DNA from: Gammaproteobacteria bacterium | GTDB taxonomy: Bacteria > Pseudomonadota > Gammaproteobacteria > Steroidobacterales > GCA-2729495 | Assembly (NCBI GenBank): GCA_020853135.1 | Contig: JADYZO010000093.1 | Coordinates: 1 to 47,637 of the forward strand | Direction of reading: 5' to 3' | Length of the DNA stretch: 47,637 bases | Translations under genes and position numbers: made by a program | Shown: in pieces, positions 10,676 to 18,943 of the stretch | Position numbering within the stretch: position 1 is the first letter of the stretch | How the letters are laid out: each line of letters opens with the position of its first letter | Notes under the pieces: generated by a model | The model's input: only the letters and a program-made list of their open reading frames with translations | Told to the model about the DNA's origin: nothing | Database searches by the model: none

Positions 10676-11535
10676 GCATGCGTTTTCAGATTGTTCACAC
10701 AACGCGTTATCTCTATCAATCCGAGGTCTTCCTCGAGCCGCACACCCTGCGGCTGCGGCCTCGCTGCGACACCAGCCAGCAACTGCGGCACTTCTCGCTC
10801 AGCGTCGAACCGCGACCGCTGGGCCAGGCGGACAGCCTCGACCTCGACGGCAACAGTCAGACACTCGCATGGTTCGGACAGTTGACCAGCAACCTCACGG
10901 TCATCTCCCGTGCCACCGTCGACACGCTGCGTGTGAACCCCTTCAATTTCCTCGTCACCGCGCAGCCGGTTCTGGGACTGCCCGCGGAATATCCCGACGC
11001 CATCCACAACGCTTTGTCGGCTTACCGGGAACCGGCGCCTGACGAGGAGAGTGTCGCCGCATTTGCCCGGGGACTGGCTCACGAGTCATCGCACCAGACG
11101 ATCGCATTCCTGACGTTGCTCGCCCGGAGAATCAGCGAGCAATGCAAGAGCACGATGCGCGAGGGCGGGCCGCCCAACCGGGCCGCCGAGACTCTCGAAA
11201 AGCAGGAGGGTGCATGCCGTGACCTGGCCGTGCTGTTCATCGAGTGCTGCCGCCACATGGGCCTGGCTGCCCGCTTCGTCAGCGGCTATCACGAAGATGA
11301 GGCCTGCCGCCGGGTCGACCACATGCACGCCTGGGCCGAAGTCTACCTGCCGGGGGCTGGCTGGCGCGGATTTGACCCGAGCACCGGCCTGGCCGTCGCT
11401 GATCGCCACGTCGCCCTGGCTGCGAGCGCTCACCCCGAGCAGGCCGCCCCGCTCGTCGGCACGCTTCGCGGAAACAACGTCTGCAGCTCCATGTATGCCG
11501 AAGTCCAGATCGAAGTCACAACCGACGAGGAGTGA
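10672..11535 (+). CDS. Transglutaminase-like cysteine protein
   Basis: A 287-residue protein with an N-terminal beta domain (MRFQIVHTTRYLYQ, about residues 3-100) and a C-terminal transglutaminase-like papain fold. The catalytic triad is visible: Cys182 in EGACRDLAVLF, His219 in DHMHAWAEVYL and Asp235 in GFDPSTG. There is no signal peptide, so it acts in the cytoplasm. The family can cleave or transfer gamma-glutamyl or other amide bonds, so it could undo or rearrange bonds made by the ATP-grasp enzyme of the same operon; this is inference. The start at 10672 overlaps the Anbu stop by ATGA; a second Met at 10678 is also possible. Last gene of the operon. Confidence 0.9.
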   Translation: MSMRFQIVHTTRYLYQSEVFLEPHTLRLRPRCDTSQQLRHFSLSVEPRPLGQADSLDLDGNSQTLAWFGQLTSNLTVISRATVDTLRVNPFNFLVTAQPVLGLPAEYPDAIHNALSAYREPAPDEESVAAFARGLAHESSHQTIAFLTLLARRISEQCKSTMREGGPPNRAAETLEKQEGACRDLAVLFIECCRHMGLAARFVSGYHEDEACRRVDHMHAWAEVYLPGAGWRGFDPSTGLAVADRHVALAASAHPEQAAPLVGTLRGNNVCSSMYAEVQIEVTTDEE

Positions 11536-11565
11536 TCGGCACTGAAGCGAGGTCGATCGCCGGGC

Positions 11566-13062
11566 TCACTTCTTTCTTTCGCTCACGAACGGTGTGATCT
11601 CCTCGACGCCGAGCGCATCGATACCCAGAAAGTATCCCTTTGACTGCGGGTGCTTCCCCGTGCACTCGAATGTCAGTTCGTGGTCGCCCGGCTGGAGATC
11701 GAGCACACCGATCCGGTAGTCCTGCGAGGCAACTGCCGCGTTGAAGAGATCCACATTGTTCATGCCGGGCAGCGGCTTGCCGTCGAGACTCACCTTCCAG
11801 TTGCCGTAGTCCCACGACCGCGTCAGTTTCAGCCGGCCAAGTCCCTTGACGGGTTTCTTCACCTCGAACGGCACCCTCAGTTTCGCCTCGGGCGAGTTGA
11901 ACTGCGCGAGTACCTGATTTCCCGCACTGTAAGAGCCGCCCTGCACCTGAAGCACCGCTTCCGGCGTCGCCTGCATACGATCTTTGAATGCCTCGAGCTC
12001 GATGCTCCTGGAAGGCACAACGCGCTCCGCGGCCGGAGGCAGCGTCGCAAACCGCTTCGCCCTGCCGCGCTGGTACCAGAACGCCACCGAGCTGAACAGG
12101 TCCTGCCGCTCCTCGAATCCCGACACGAGCTTGCCTTCCGCATCGAAGCCGACACCCTTGTGTTCGATCGTGACTTTCAACGACTTGCTGAAGAGGACAG
12201 GGTCGGGAATATGCCAGCGATAGGCGGTCAGACGGTCACCCACGTCGAAACCGTCGAGCAGCGTGACACCATAATAAGGCCGGTCGAACGCGCGGAAGCC
12301 CCACGCGTCGCAGAAATAGTCTTCGGTGCCCGTTCCGCGAAGCTGGGGCTCGGTCGCGCCGTCGATGTAGAAGCGGTCATCGCCTTCGCCGAACCAGCTC
12401 GCCGTGCGCAGATGCGCGGAAAGGACCGTCCCCACGTACTGGCCCTCGCCCTCCGCGTCGAGAATGAGGTAATCCTCACCCGCCTTGCAGGGGTGCTCCT
12501 GGCGATACTGCGCGTGGAACAGGCCCGTCCCCGGCGGCAGCGCGGGCACGCTGTAGTAGTCAACGTACCAGAATACGCAATCGACCTTGTATTCTTTCGA
12601 ATCGTTGGTCAGCGTGATCTTCGCGTGCCGGTTGAACGGCATCGGCCAATAGCAATTGTACGCGCGGCCTTCGGAGCTCACGGCCACGGGCATCGAATTT
12701 ACATGCTTCAACGCGCCGTGCCCCACCGCGAAGAAATCGCCGATTGGCGATTCGACCGCCGGCTCTTCCTCGTTCTCCCAGTACATCCGCAACGTGAGCG
12801 AACGCCCGTACCGCGGGTCCTGGGCCGCGATCGTGAACCAGATGTGCTTGATCAGACCCGGCCCGTCCATGTCCGCGATCACCAGCGTCTGGCCCGGCTC
12901 GATCGGCCGGCAATCGCCGTTGCCGTTTTTCCAGTCCGGATCCGCGCTCGAGGACCGCTGCGACTGGCCCTTGCGAAGCACGTAGAGTTCGTCCAGGTCG
13001 GCTCCGACGGCTGGAATCGCGAGCATCAACACGAGGCAGGCAGAGAATCGTTTGTACGCCAT
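11566..13062 (-). CDS. Secreted GH172 (DUF2961) glycosidase
   Basis: A 498-residue protein with a signal peptide (about 1-21, ending AVGA). It carries the DUF2961 domain, now glycoside hydrolase family 172: DMDGPGLIKHIWFT (about 65-78), the FWYVDYYS and GTGLFHAQYR segments, and the highly conserved GTGTEDYFCDAWGF (about 245-258) whose acidic residue lies in the active centre. Known members act on fructofuranose or D-arabinofuranose linkages, including difructose dianhydride I and arabinans. A C-terminal beta-sandwich (about 370-490) probably helps binding or oligomerisation. It diverges from the GH127 gene at 13337, which suggests a shared furanoside-degrading role. The exact substrate cannot be told from sequence. 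Confidence 0.88.
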   Translation of the reverse strand: MAYKRFSACLVLMLAIPAVGADLDELYVLRKGQSQRSSSADPDWKNGNGDCRPIEPGQTLVIADMDGPGLIKHIWFTIAAQDPRYGRSLTLRMYWENEEEPAVESPIGDFFAVGHGALKHVNSMPVAVSSEGRAYNCYWPMPFNRHAKITLTNDSKEYKVDCVFWYVDYYSVPALPPGTGLFHAQYRQEHPCKAGEDYLILDAEGEGQYVGTVLSAHLRTASWFGEGDDRFYIDGATEPQLRGTGTEDYFCDAWGFRAFDRPYYGVTLLDGFDVGDRLTAYRWHIPDPVLFSKSLKVTIEHKGVGFDAEGKLVSGFEERQDLFSSVAFWYQRGRAKRFATLPPAAERVVPSRSIELEAFKDRMQATPEAVLQVQGGSYSAGNQVLAQFNSPEAKLRVPFEVKKPVKGLGRLKLTRSWDYGNWKVSLDGKPLPGMNNVDLFNAAVASQDYRIGVLDLQPGDHELTFECTGKHPQSKGYFLGIDALGVEEITPFVSERKK

Positions 13063-13164
13063 GATGCGGTCTCCTGATCGAAGAAGTAGTACGGCAGCAC
13101 GGTACCGGTGTCATCGCTCCACCGCAACCTTCGTTCGCCGGGGGCATCCACGCATCGCTTCCCC

Positions 13165-13200
13165 AATTCTCAACTCTCAACTCTCAATTCGCAATTCGCA
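13165..13200. repeat. Short imperfect tandem repeat between divergent glycosidase genes
   Basis: The stretch reads as near-repeats of CTCAACT and then AATTCGC (CTCAACTCTCAACTCTCAA, followed by TTCGCAATTCGCA). It sits in the 274-base space between the GH172 gene on the minus strand and the GH127 gene on the plus strand. It is less GC-rich than its surroundings. Whether it is regulatory or only slippage-prone sequence cannot be told. Confidence 0.5.
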
Positions 13201-13336
13201 TCGATGCCCCCCACCCTCGTGAATTCGCAGACCGTGCGGCTGCAGCCGTGGCTCGCTTGACACGCGCGGGGGCATCCTGTCTTCTACGCACACACGCGGG
13301 GTTGAGCACGCTGAAACCGAGCGCCAGGAGATTCTG

Positions 13337-15796
13337 ATGCGACATTGCTTCCTTTGCGGGGTTGTTTCCTGTTTGACGATCCCGGCGATCGTGACTCTCG
13401 CCGCCGATGCCTCCGTGCGCGTGACTGACACTCCGACATCGGAGGGCGGCAACGCGCACTACGTCAGCAACCGGCTCCCGCTGCTGCCCAGCCCCCTCAT
13501 CCGCCTGCCCGTCGGCTCCGTCCGCCCCGATGGCTGGGTCCGCGAGCAACTGCGACTCCTGGCCAACGGCATGATCGGCCATCTCGACCAGATCAGTCCG
13601 TGGCTCACTTTTGAAGGCAACGCCTGGTCCGACAAGGACGGCCGTGGCAAGTGGGGCTGGGAGGAACTGCCCTACTGGCTCAAGGGCTTCATCGACCTGG
13701 GCTACATCCTGCAGGACGAACGGATCATCCTGGAAGCCCGCAAGTGGGTCGAGGCCACCATGGCGGCCCAGCGGCCCGACGGTTACTTCGGTGACGAAAA
13801 CAACCGCGAGAAGATCGACGTCTGGCCGAACATGATCATGCTCTACGCCGTTCGCACCTATTACGATGCGACCGGCGACAGCCGTGTCCTCGACTTCATG
13901 ACCCGCTACTTCAAGTGGCAGATGACGCTGCCCCTTGAGAAACTGCTTCCGGGAAGCTGGCAGAAGCTCCGCGGCGGCGACAACCTGGACAGCATCTACT
14001 GGCTCTACAACCGTACCGGCGAAAAGTGGCTGCTCCTCTTGGCTGCGATCAACCACGACTGCACCGCCAATTGGAAACAGGACATCGCCAGCTTTCACGG
14101 CGTCAATTTCTGCCAGGGCTTTCGCGAGCCGGCACAGGTCTACCAGCAGGTCCGCGACCTGCGCTATTACCGGGCAACCGAGCGAAACTATGCCGCCATC
14201 ATGGACATGTACGGGCAGGTTCCCGGCGGCATGTTCGGGGCCGATGAAAACGCCCGCCCCAATTACCGGGGGCCGCGCCAGGCCGCCGAGAGCTGCTCGA
14301 TGGTCGAGTTCATGTACAGCTTCGAATACCTGCTGGGCATGTCCGGCGACGCGACCTGGGCCGACCGCTGTGAGGAAGTCGCATTCAACTCGCTGCCCGC
14401 CGCCATGACACCCGATCTGAAGGCCCTGCACTATCTCACCGCGCCCAACCAGGTGCAGCTCGATCGCGTCAGCAAGGCGCCGCTCATCCAGAACGGCGGC
14501 GACATGTTCTCTTACTCGCCCTATGAGCAATACCGCTGCTGCCAGCACAATGTTTCGCACGGCTGGCCCTACTACAGCGAGCACCTGTGGATGGCCACCG
14601 CCGGAAACGGGCTGGCTGCGACGATGTACGCCCCCTGCAGCGTCAAGGCCAAGGTCTCCGACGGCGCCGAAGTGAAGATCACGGAATCCACGGACTACCC
14701 GTTTGACGGGGTCGTGCACCTGGCCGTCTCGGCGGCGAAAGCCGTCAGGTTCCCCCTGACGCTTCGTGTGCCCGGATGGTGCGACGAGACGAAGGTGATG
14801 CTCAACGACCGGGCCCTGGACGTCGCCGCAAAGCCGCGCCAGTGGATCACGATCGATCGCGAGTGGGCGAACGGCGACCGCCTCGTTCTGAACTTCGGCA
14901 TGAAGATCACCACCAGGGTGTGGGATCACAACGGCAACACGGTCTCCGTCAGTCGTGGCCCGCTCACCTACTCGCTCAAGATCGATGAGGAGTGGAAACC
15001 CTACGACACGGAGAAGGCCTGGAAGGGCTTTGAGGTGTTCCCGAAGTCGGCGTGGAATTACGGTCTCGTCCTCGACCTGAAGGATCCCGCCAGCTCCTTT
15101 GAACTGGTGCAGGCGAAAGACAAGCTCGCGCCGGTGAAGGGGCAGCCGTTCACCCCCGATGCCGCACCGCTCATGCTCCGTGCGAAGGGGAAGCGCATTC
15201 CGCAATGGGTGCTGGAGGCCAACGGGCTCGTCGGCGAGATCAGGCAGAGCCTGGTCCAGTCAGACCAGCCCGAAGAGGAGATCACGCTGATCCCGATGGG
15301 CTGCGCCCGCCTGCGGATCTCGGCGTTTCCGATCATCGGCCCGGCCCCCACCACACAGAGCGACTGGAGTCAGCCCAACATGCTGATCACCGCTTCGACC
15401 GTCGGACCAGCCGATACGCTCGACGCCCTCAATGACGGTGTCGTGCCGAACAAGTCGAATGAGCTCAAGGTGCCGCGATTCACCTGGGGGGAGAACAAGG
15501 GAACCGGCCAGTGGGTGCAATACTCGTTCTCCGGCCCGCGCAGATTGTCCTTCGCCGAAGTGCTCTGGTACGACGACAGCGGCACCGGCGCCTGCCGCAT
15601 GCCCCGCCAGTGGCGGCTGCTCTACAAGGACGGCAACGCGTGGAAGGATGTCCCCAACCCGAGCAGTTATGGCACGGCACCGGACAAGATGAACCGCGTG
15701 ACGTTTGACCCGATCACGACCGACCAGATCCGCCTTTTTGCCGAGTTGCGCCCCGACCGCTCCGCCGGCATTCTCGAGTGGCGTGTCGGCGATTGA
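13337..15796 (+). CDS. Secreted GH127-family beta-L-arabinofuranosidase (DUF1680) with F5/8-type C-terminal domain
   Basis: An 819-residue protein with a signal peptide (about 1-22) and an AGGAG ribosome site just before the start. The alpha/alpha-barrel catalytic module (about 50-560) carries the metal-thiolate set of GH127: Glu318 and Cys320 in AAESCSMVEF, and Cys401-Cys402 in YRCCQHN. These correspond by spacing to Glu338, Cys340, Cys417 and Cys418 of the bifidobacterial enzyme, where the cysteine is the nucleophile and zinc is bound. The following beta domains are normal for the family. The last 150 residues form a discoidin-like sandwich (ALNDGVVPNKSNE to AELRPDRSAGILEWRVG), probably for glycan binding. 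It should release L-arabinofuranose from glycans outside the cytoplasm. Confidence 0.9.
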   Translation: MRHCFLCGVVSCLTIPAIVTLAADASVRVTDTPTSEGGNAHYVSNRLPLLPSPLIRLPVGSVRPDGWVREQLRLLANGMIGHLDQISPWLTFEGNAWSDKDGRGKWGWEELPYWLKGFIDLGYILQDERIILEARKWVEATMAAQRPDGYFGDENNREKIDVWPNMIMLYAVRTYYDATGDSRVLDFMTRYFKWQMTLPLEKLLPGSWQKLRGGDNLDSIYWLYNRTGEKWLLLLAAINHDCTANWKQDIASFHGVNFCQGFREPAQVYQQVRDLRYYRATERNYAAIMDMYGQVPGGMFGADENARPNYRGPRQAAESCSMVEFMYSFEYLLGMSGDATWADRCEEVAFNSLPAAMTPDLKALHYLTAPNQVQLDRVSKAPLIQNGGDMFSYSPYEQYRCCQHNVSHGWPYYSEHLWMATAGNGLAATMYAPCSVKAKVSDGAEVKITESTDYPFDGVVHLAVSAAKAVRFPLTLRVPGWCDETKVMLNDRALDVAAKPRQWITIDREWANGDRLVLNFGMKITTRVWDHNGNTVSVSRGPLTYSLKIDEEWKPYDTEKAWKGFEVFPKSAWNYGLVLDLKDPASSFELVQAKDKLAPVKGQPFTPDAAPLMLRAKGKRIPQWVLEANGLVGEIRQSLVQSDQPEEEITLIPMGCARLRISAFPIIGPAPTTQSDWSQPNMLITASTVGPADTLDALNDGVVPNKSNELKVPRFTWGENKGTGQWVQYSFSGPRRLSFAEVLWYDDSGTGACRMPRQWRLLYKDGNAWKDVPNPSSYGTAPDKMNRVTFDPITTDQIRLFAELRPDRSAGILEWRVGD

Positions 15797-15832
15797 CACA
15801 GCGCCCGAAGCGCCCGCGAGGGTTTCGGGAAC

Positions 15833-16120
15833 AGCCTCCCCCCTGTATCTCCCCCCTGTATCCAGGGGGGAATAAGGGGGGTTTCTGGCGCGAGAATCCT
15901 TTCTCGCACCCAGCCTCCCCCCTGTACCCAGGGGGGACTGAGGGGGGTTCTGTGCTGGTACGAGAATCCTTTCTCGCACCCAGCCTCCCCCCTGTACTCA
16001 GGGGGGAATGAGGGGGGTTCTGTGCTGGTACGAGAATCCTTTCTCGCACCCAGCCTCCCCCCTGTATCCAGAGGGGAATGAGGGGGGTTTTGTGCTGGTG
16101 CGAGAATCCTTTCTCGCATC
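15833..16120. repeat. 70-bp tandem repeat array, four copies, hairpin-forming
   Basis: Four units begin with CAGCCTCCCCCCTGTA at 15833, 15911, 15981 and 16051. The last three are exactly 70 bases apart and nearly identical; the first is 78 bases, with an inner duplication of CTCCCCCCTGTAT. Each unit holds two inverted repeats: CCCCCCTG...CAGGGGGG, and TGCGAGAATCCTTTCTCGCA or a close variant. The array lies between the 3' ends of two convergent genes (GH127 and the alpha/beta hydrolase), so it may end transcription from both sides. It has no variable spacers between short repeats, so it is not a CRISPR. Reading frames through it only echo the repeat. Confidence 0.9.
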
Positions 16121-16123
16121 TTC

Positions 16124-16147
16124 CTCCGCGGGAATCCCTTCCCGCGA
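16124..16147. repeat. Variant hairpin next to the 70-bp array
   Basis: TCCGCGGGAATCCCTTCCCGCGAA can fold as CGCGGGAA-TCCC-TTCCCGCG. It has the same layout as the hairpin of the array (stem ending GAA, loop TCC-C/T, stem starting TTC), but the outer stem bases are all different and still paired. This looks like compensatory change or an independent copy of the same structural element. Confidence 0.6.
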
Positions 16148-16241
16148 AACATTCACCGACGGTCCCGCGCGCCGGCGGGCCTGACACCACCACGTACCAC
16201 CATACGTACACCCGCGCCGTCGCCTGCGAACCCAATTGACC

Positions 16242-17423
16242 TTATCTCGGCCCCTGCCCCACCAGCGACGGCTGCGTCGCCGCCGGCGGCTTGAGGTGCG
16301 CATCCAGCCACGCGTACATCAGCTCCCGTGTCTCGTACTGGCTCGCGTGGCCATAGCCATTCACGTAGAAGGCGAAGTTCTTGCCCGCACCCAGCAGTTC
16401 GTACACATCGGCAACCGCCAGATCGAGCAGCACACGCTGTTTCTGTGTTTCACGCGGTCCGTCGTTCACCGCCGAGCAGTCCAGCAGCGGCCGTGGAGCC
16501 GCCAGCGCCATCACGTGATGAAAGTCGATCGGCGGCAGCTTGCCGTTGAGCAATCCCGGCCGCAGGTGCTTGAAGTAGACGTACCAACGGTCCCGCGCCC
16601 AGTCGAGCACTTTGGGGTTGTGCCGGAAGCTGCCCGCCGTGCAGTTCGCCGCCGCACAGGCGATCCGCTCGTCGTACGCGGCCAGGAACAGCGTCCCCTG
16701 CCCGCCCAGCGAATGCCCCATCACACCGATCCTGGCTGGATCGACCTGCGGCAGCGAAGTGAGCACGTCGACCGCGATGCTGTGCTCGAACGTGAACTTC
16801 CCCACGGCCGTCCACTCGGGATGCTTCTCATAAAACCGCCTGGTCTGATACGGCCCCTCCGGCGGCACGCGATGCCCAGCCACGAAGTGATCCGGCGCGA
16901 GAACCACGTATCCACGCCGCGCGAGCTGATCGAGATACGCACGCGTCGGATCGCCCGACAACGCCGCAGCCTGCTCTTTTCCGTGTTCCGTCGTCCCATG
17001 CAGCACCAGCACGGCCGGATACTTCACTGCGACTTCATTCAATCGCGAATGGGGAACGGCCAGATAGGCATGCGCCCGCTCGCCCGCCTCGACCGCGTAG
17101 CTGATCAGCGAGCGTTGATAAACTCCCTCGACATCAACCGACTCGTGTGTCTCGAGCGCCAGCGGCGGGCGGTTCGGCTTGTACTGATCGCGAATCAACT
17201 CCAGGAACAGCCGCCGGATCTCCACTCGCCGCGCCGGCCAGTCCTCCCGCCGCGTCACTCCCTCCAGCACATCCCCCCAGTCACTCTGCACGGGCGCGGC
17301 GGCAAACTCTCGCGCGCTCTCGGCGGCAAGTGTCTTGATCCCACCGTCGTATGCCGCGAAGGCCAGCAGCGCGAGGAGCGGCGTTTCGGCACGCCAGCAA
17401 GATGACATGATCATGGCAGGCAA
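16242..17423 (-). CDS. Secreted alpha/beta hydrolase (dienelactone hydrolase/acetyl-xylan-esterase type)
   Basis: A 393-residue protein with a hydrophobic N-terminal segment that looks like a signal peptide (LLALLAFAAYDGG). The alpha/beta hydrolase fold is clear: PAVLVLHGTTEHG is the first strand and oxyanion loop, GHSLGGQG holds the nucleophile Ser238, and the C-terminal YGHASQYETRELMYAWL holds His359. An acidic partner is expected near LLDCSAVND. Planctomycetes carry many such exported hydrolases beside glycosidases, where they remove ester decorations from polysaccharide. That role here is inference from its place next to the GH127/GH172 pair. The start could be 17423 or the nearby Met codons at 17414 and 17408. 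Confidence 0.82.
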   Translation of the reverse strand: MPAMIMSSCWRAETPLLALLAFAAYDGGIKTLAAESAREFAAAPVQSDWGDVLEGVTRREDWPARRVEIRRLFLELIRDQYKPNRPPLALETHESVDVEGVYQRSLISYAVEAGERAHAYLAVPHSRLNEVAVKYPAVLVLHGTTEHGKEQAAALSGDPTRAYLDQLARRGYVVLAPDHFVAGHRVPPEGPYQTRRFYEKHPEWTAVGKFTFEHSIAVDVLTSLPQVDPARIGVMGHSLGGQGTLFLAAYDERIACAAANCTAGSFRHNPKVLDWARDRWYVYFKHLRPGLLNGKLPPIDFHHVMALAAPRPLLDCSAVNDGPRETQKQRVLLDLAVADVYELLGAGKNFAFYVNGYGHASQYETRELMYAWLDAHLKPPAATQPSLVGQGPR

Positions 17424-17487
17424 ACTCTCCTGTTCCCAGCCGCAGAACTCAAAGCGGCGCTGTGGATCAGGAGCTGTTTATAACTCA

Positions 17488-18060
17488 CTACCGATGGAAA
17501 CTCCTGATGCCTGCGAGACTGCTCTGGGAGAAATTGGCGCCGAGGAGCTGCTGACGGACTCCAGTTGCTCCGCTGAATGCATTTGCCCGAGCCGTCAGAA
17601 GCGTGTTCCGGGCCGCGAATCCGATGCTTCCGCGGCCGATCGTACCGATACCCGGCTTCGAGCTTATGGACGAGGCGAGTTGCGTTCCCCCCGAGCCGCT
17701 GAGAGCTGGCTTGCCGGTGAGAATCGCACTCTGCGGAGCCAGGCTACCCTGCGAGAACTCACTCGCCGATCGATCCGAGTCCGTGACGCCGCCGAGGGAA
17801 ATCGAGGCCGCCGCTGCTGCGGGCAGGCCCAGGCTCATGCCGCGCACCCCCGCTCCGGGTGCCGTATACCGCGGGCGATTCGTCGGCTGGGTGGCCGGGG
17901 CGGTCGTCGACCCGACCGGCCGCGTGGCGGTGGAGGTCGATGGCTGCGTGGCGAGTCTTCGCGAGCCGCCGGTCTGCTGCGACCAGCCGGCACTCGTCGA
18001 CAGCAGCAGAACCGCCGCCGAGCAGACCCACCGACCTGACCTGTGCCCCACGTTCCACAT
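17488..18060 (-). CDS. Secreted low-complexity protein, paralogue of the 22549 gene
   Basis: A 190-residue protein with a signal peptide (about 1-27, AGWSQQ) followed by a Thr/Pro/Ser/Gln-rich linker (ATQPSTSTATRPVGS) and then Ala/Gly/Ser-rich segments to the end. No known domain is recognised. The segment RYTAPGAGVRGMSLGLPAAA can be aligned with SYTSPGPAFRGGTAAVIAGA of the protein at 22549-23055. Both have the order signal peptide, Thr/Ser/Pro linker, YT-A/S-PG motif, Gly/Ala-rich tail, so they look like members of one lineage-specific secreted family. The function is unknown. Confidence 0.65.
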   Translation of the reverse strand: MWNVGHRSGRWVCSAAVLLLSTSAGWSQQTGGSRRLATQPSTSTATRPVGSTTAPATQPTNRPRYTAPGAGVRGMSLGLPAAAAASISLGGVTDSDRSASEFSQGSLAPQSAILTGKPALSGSGGTQLASSISSKPGIGTIGRGSIGFAARNTLLTARANAFSGATGVRQQLLGANFSQSSLAGIRSFHR

Positions 18061-18140
18061 CGCCGATCCGACCCTCTCGTTTGACCCGCGGCGTGCCGCC
18101 TCCGGCCCGCCGCCCTCCCCTGGATTCTTATCGACCGTCC

Positions 18141-18728
18141 TTAATCCTGGACGTCGATTTCCACCTCGACAAAGTCGGACTGGAACACGTTCCTCAGGAT
18201 CACTTCACCTGTCGGAGCGGTGATCTCGTCACGGAAGATGTCGTTGGTGACCGTCAGCCGCACATAGTGCAGCCCCTTCTTCATCAGCACCGACGGATTC
18301 GGCTGCGTTGAGAACTGCGTTCCCGGGTTGAGCGTGAGCGGATTGCTGTCCGACGCCCCCTGGCTCCAACTGTAGAAGATCTGCGTCGCGCCCTGCCCGG
18401 CCGTGCTCGTGCTGCCCAGCAGGTTCACGGTCTCTGAACCGTTGCCGTTACTCCCCTGGACGGTGAAGCCCTTGGCCGTCGGCGTCACCACCTGGCCCGG
18501 TCCGGCAATGATCTGGATGCGAGCCTTCGGGAATGTGACCGTGCAGGTGATCACGTTCTGTGCACATTGGCTCTGGGTGGCCACGCGGGCGTTCTCGGGG
18601 GGCAAACCGCCGCCATTAGCGCCTCCCGTGCCGCCGTTCCCGCCCGAATCAGGGCATCCCTGGCCAAGCGCCAGCATCGACAGAATTCCCAGCGGCACCG
18701 TGCGTCCAATCCGTGATCGCGTCATCAT
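18141..18728 (-). CDS. Putative lipoprotein with PKD-like beta domain
   Basis: A 195-residue protein. The N-terminus has a basic start (MMTRSRIGR), a hydrophobic core and ALGQGCPDSGG, which looks like a non-classical lipobox (Leu at -4 from the Cys). A Gly/Asn-rich linker follows (GGNGGTGGANGGG). The rest is a single beta-sandwich of PKD or Ig type: FYSWSQGASDSNPLTLNPG and KKGLHYVRLTVTND correspond to the two edge strands of a PKD fold. Such domains usually act in surface binding. It diverges from the metalloprotease gene at 18944. The lipid anchor is an inference. Confidence 0.65.
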   Translation of the reverse strand: MMTRSRIGRTVPLGILSMLALGQGCPDSGGNGGTGGANGGGLPPENARVATQSQCAQNVITCTVTFPKARIQIIAGPGQVVTPTAKGFTVQGSNGNGSETVNLLGSTSTAGQGATQIFYSWSQGASDSNPLTLNPGTQFSTQPNPSVLMKKGLHYVRLTVTNDIFRDEITAPTGEVILRNVFQSDFVEVEIDVQD

Positions 18729-18943
18729 GTCACCTGTTCAAAAAGCCCGAGACGGCATTATACCTCATCCCGATTCGTCCGCGCCACGGCATCAAGCCGC
18801 GGAAACGGGGAGGTTGCTCCATCCCACATTGGCATCCCATCGGCCGGATCTTTCGCACGAAAAGAGCCATTTCGAGATTTCAAGACGAACTTTCCCATGG
18901 TACACTGCAGCTCAACGATTGGCCGCCCCACGAGGACATCTTT

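Noticed and set aside
13184..15205. 673-codon minus-strand frame within the GH127 gene
   Set aside because: Shadow of a gene with its full catalytic set; no family features.
15833..16120. CRISPR array
   Set aside because: Units are contiguous and repeated along their whole length; there are no unique spacers and no cas genes.
15667..16303. Frames through the 70-bp repeats
   Set aside because: Their peptides only repeat the unit (for example PLDTGGRLGARKDS) in several frames, with no start signal.
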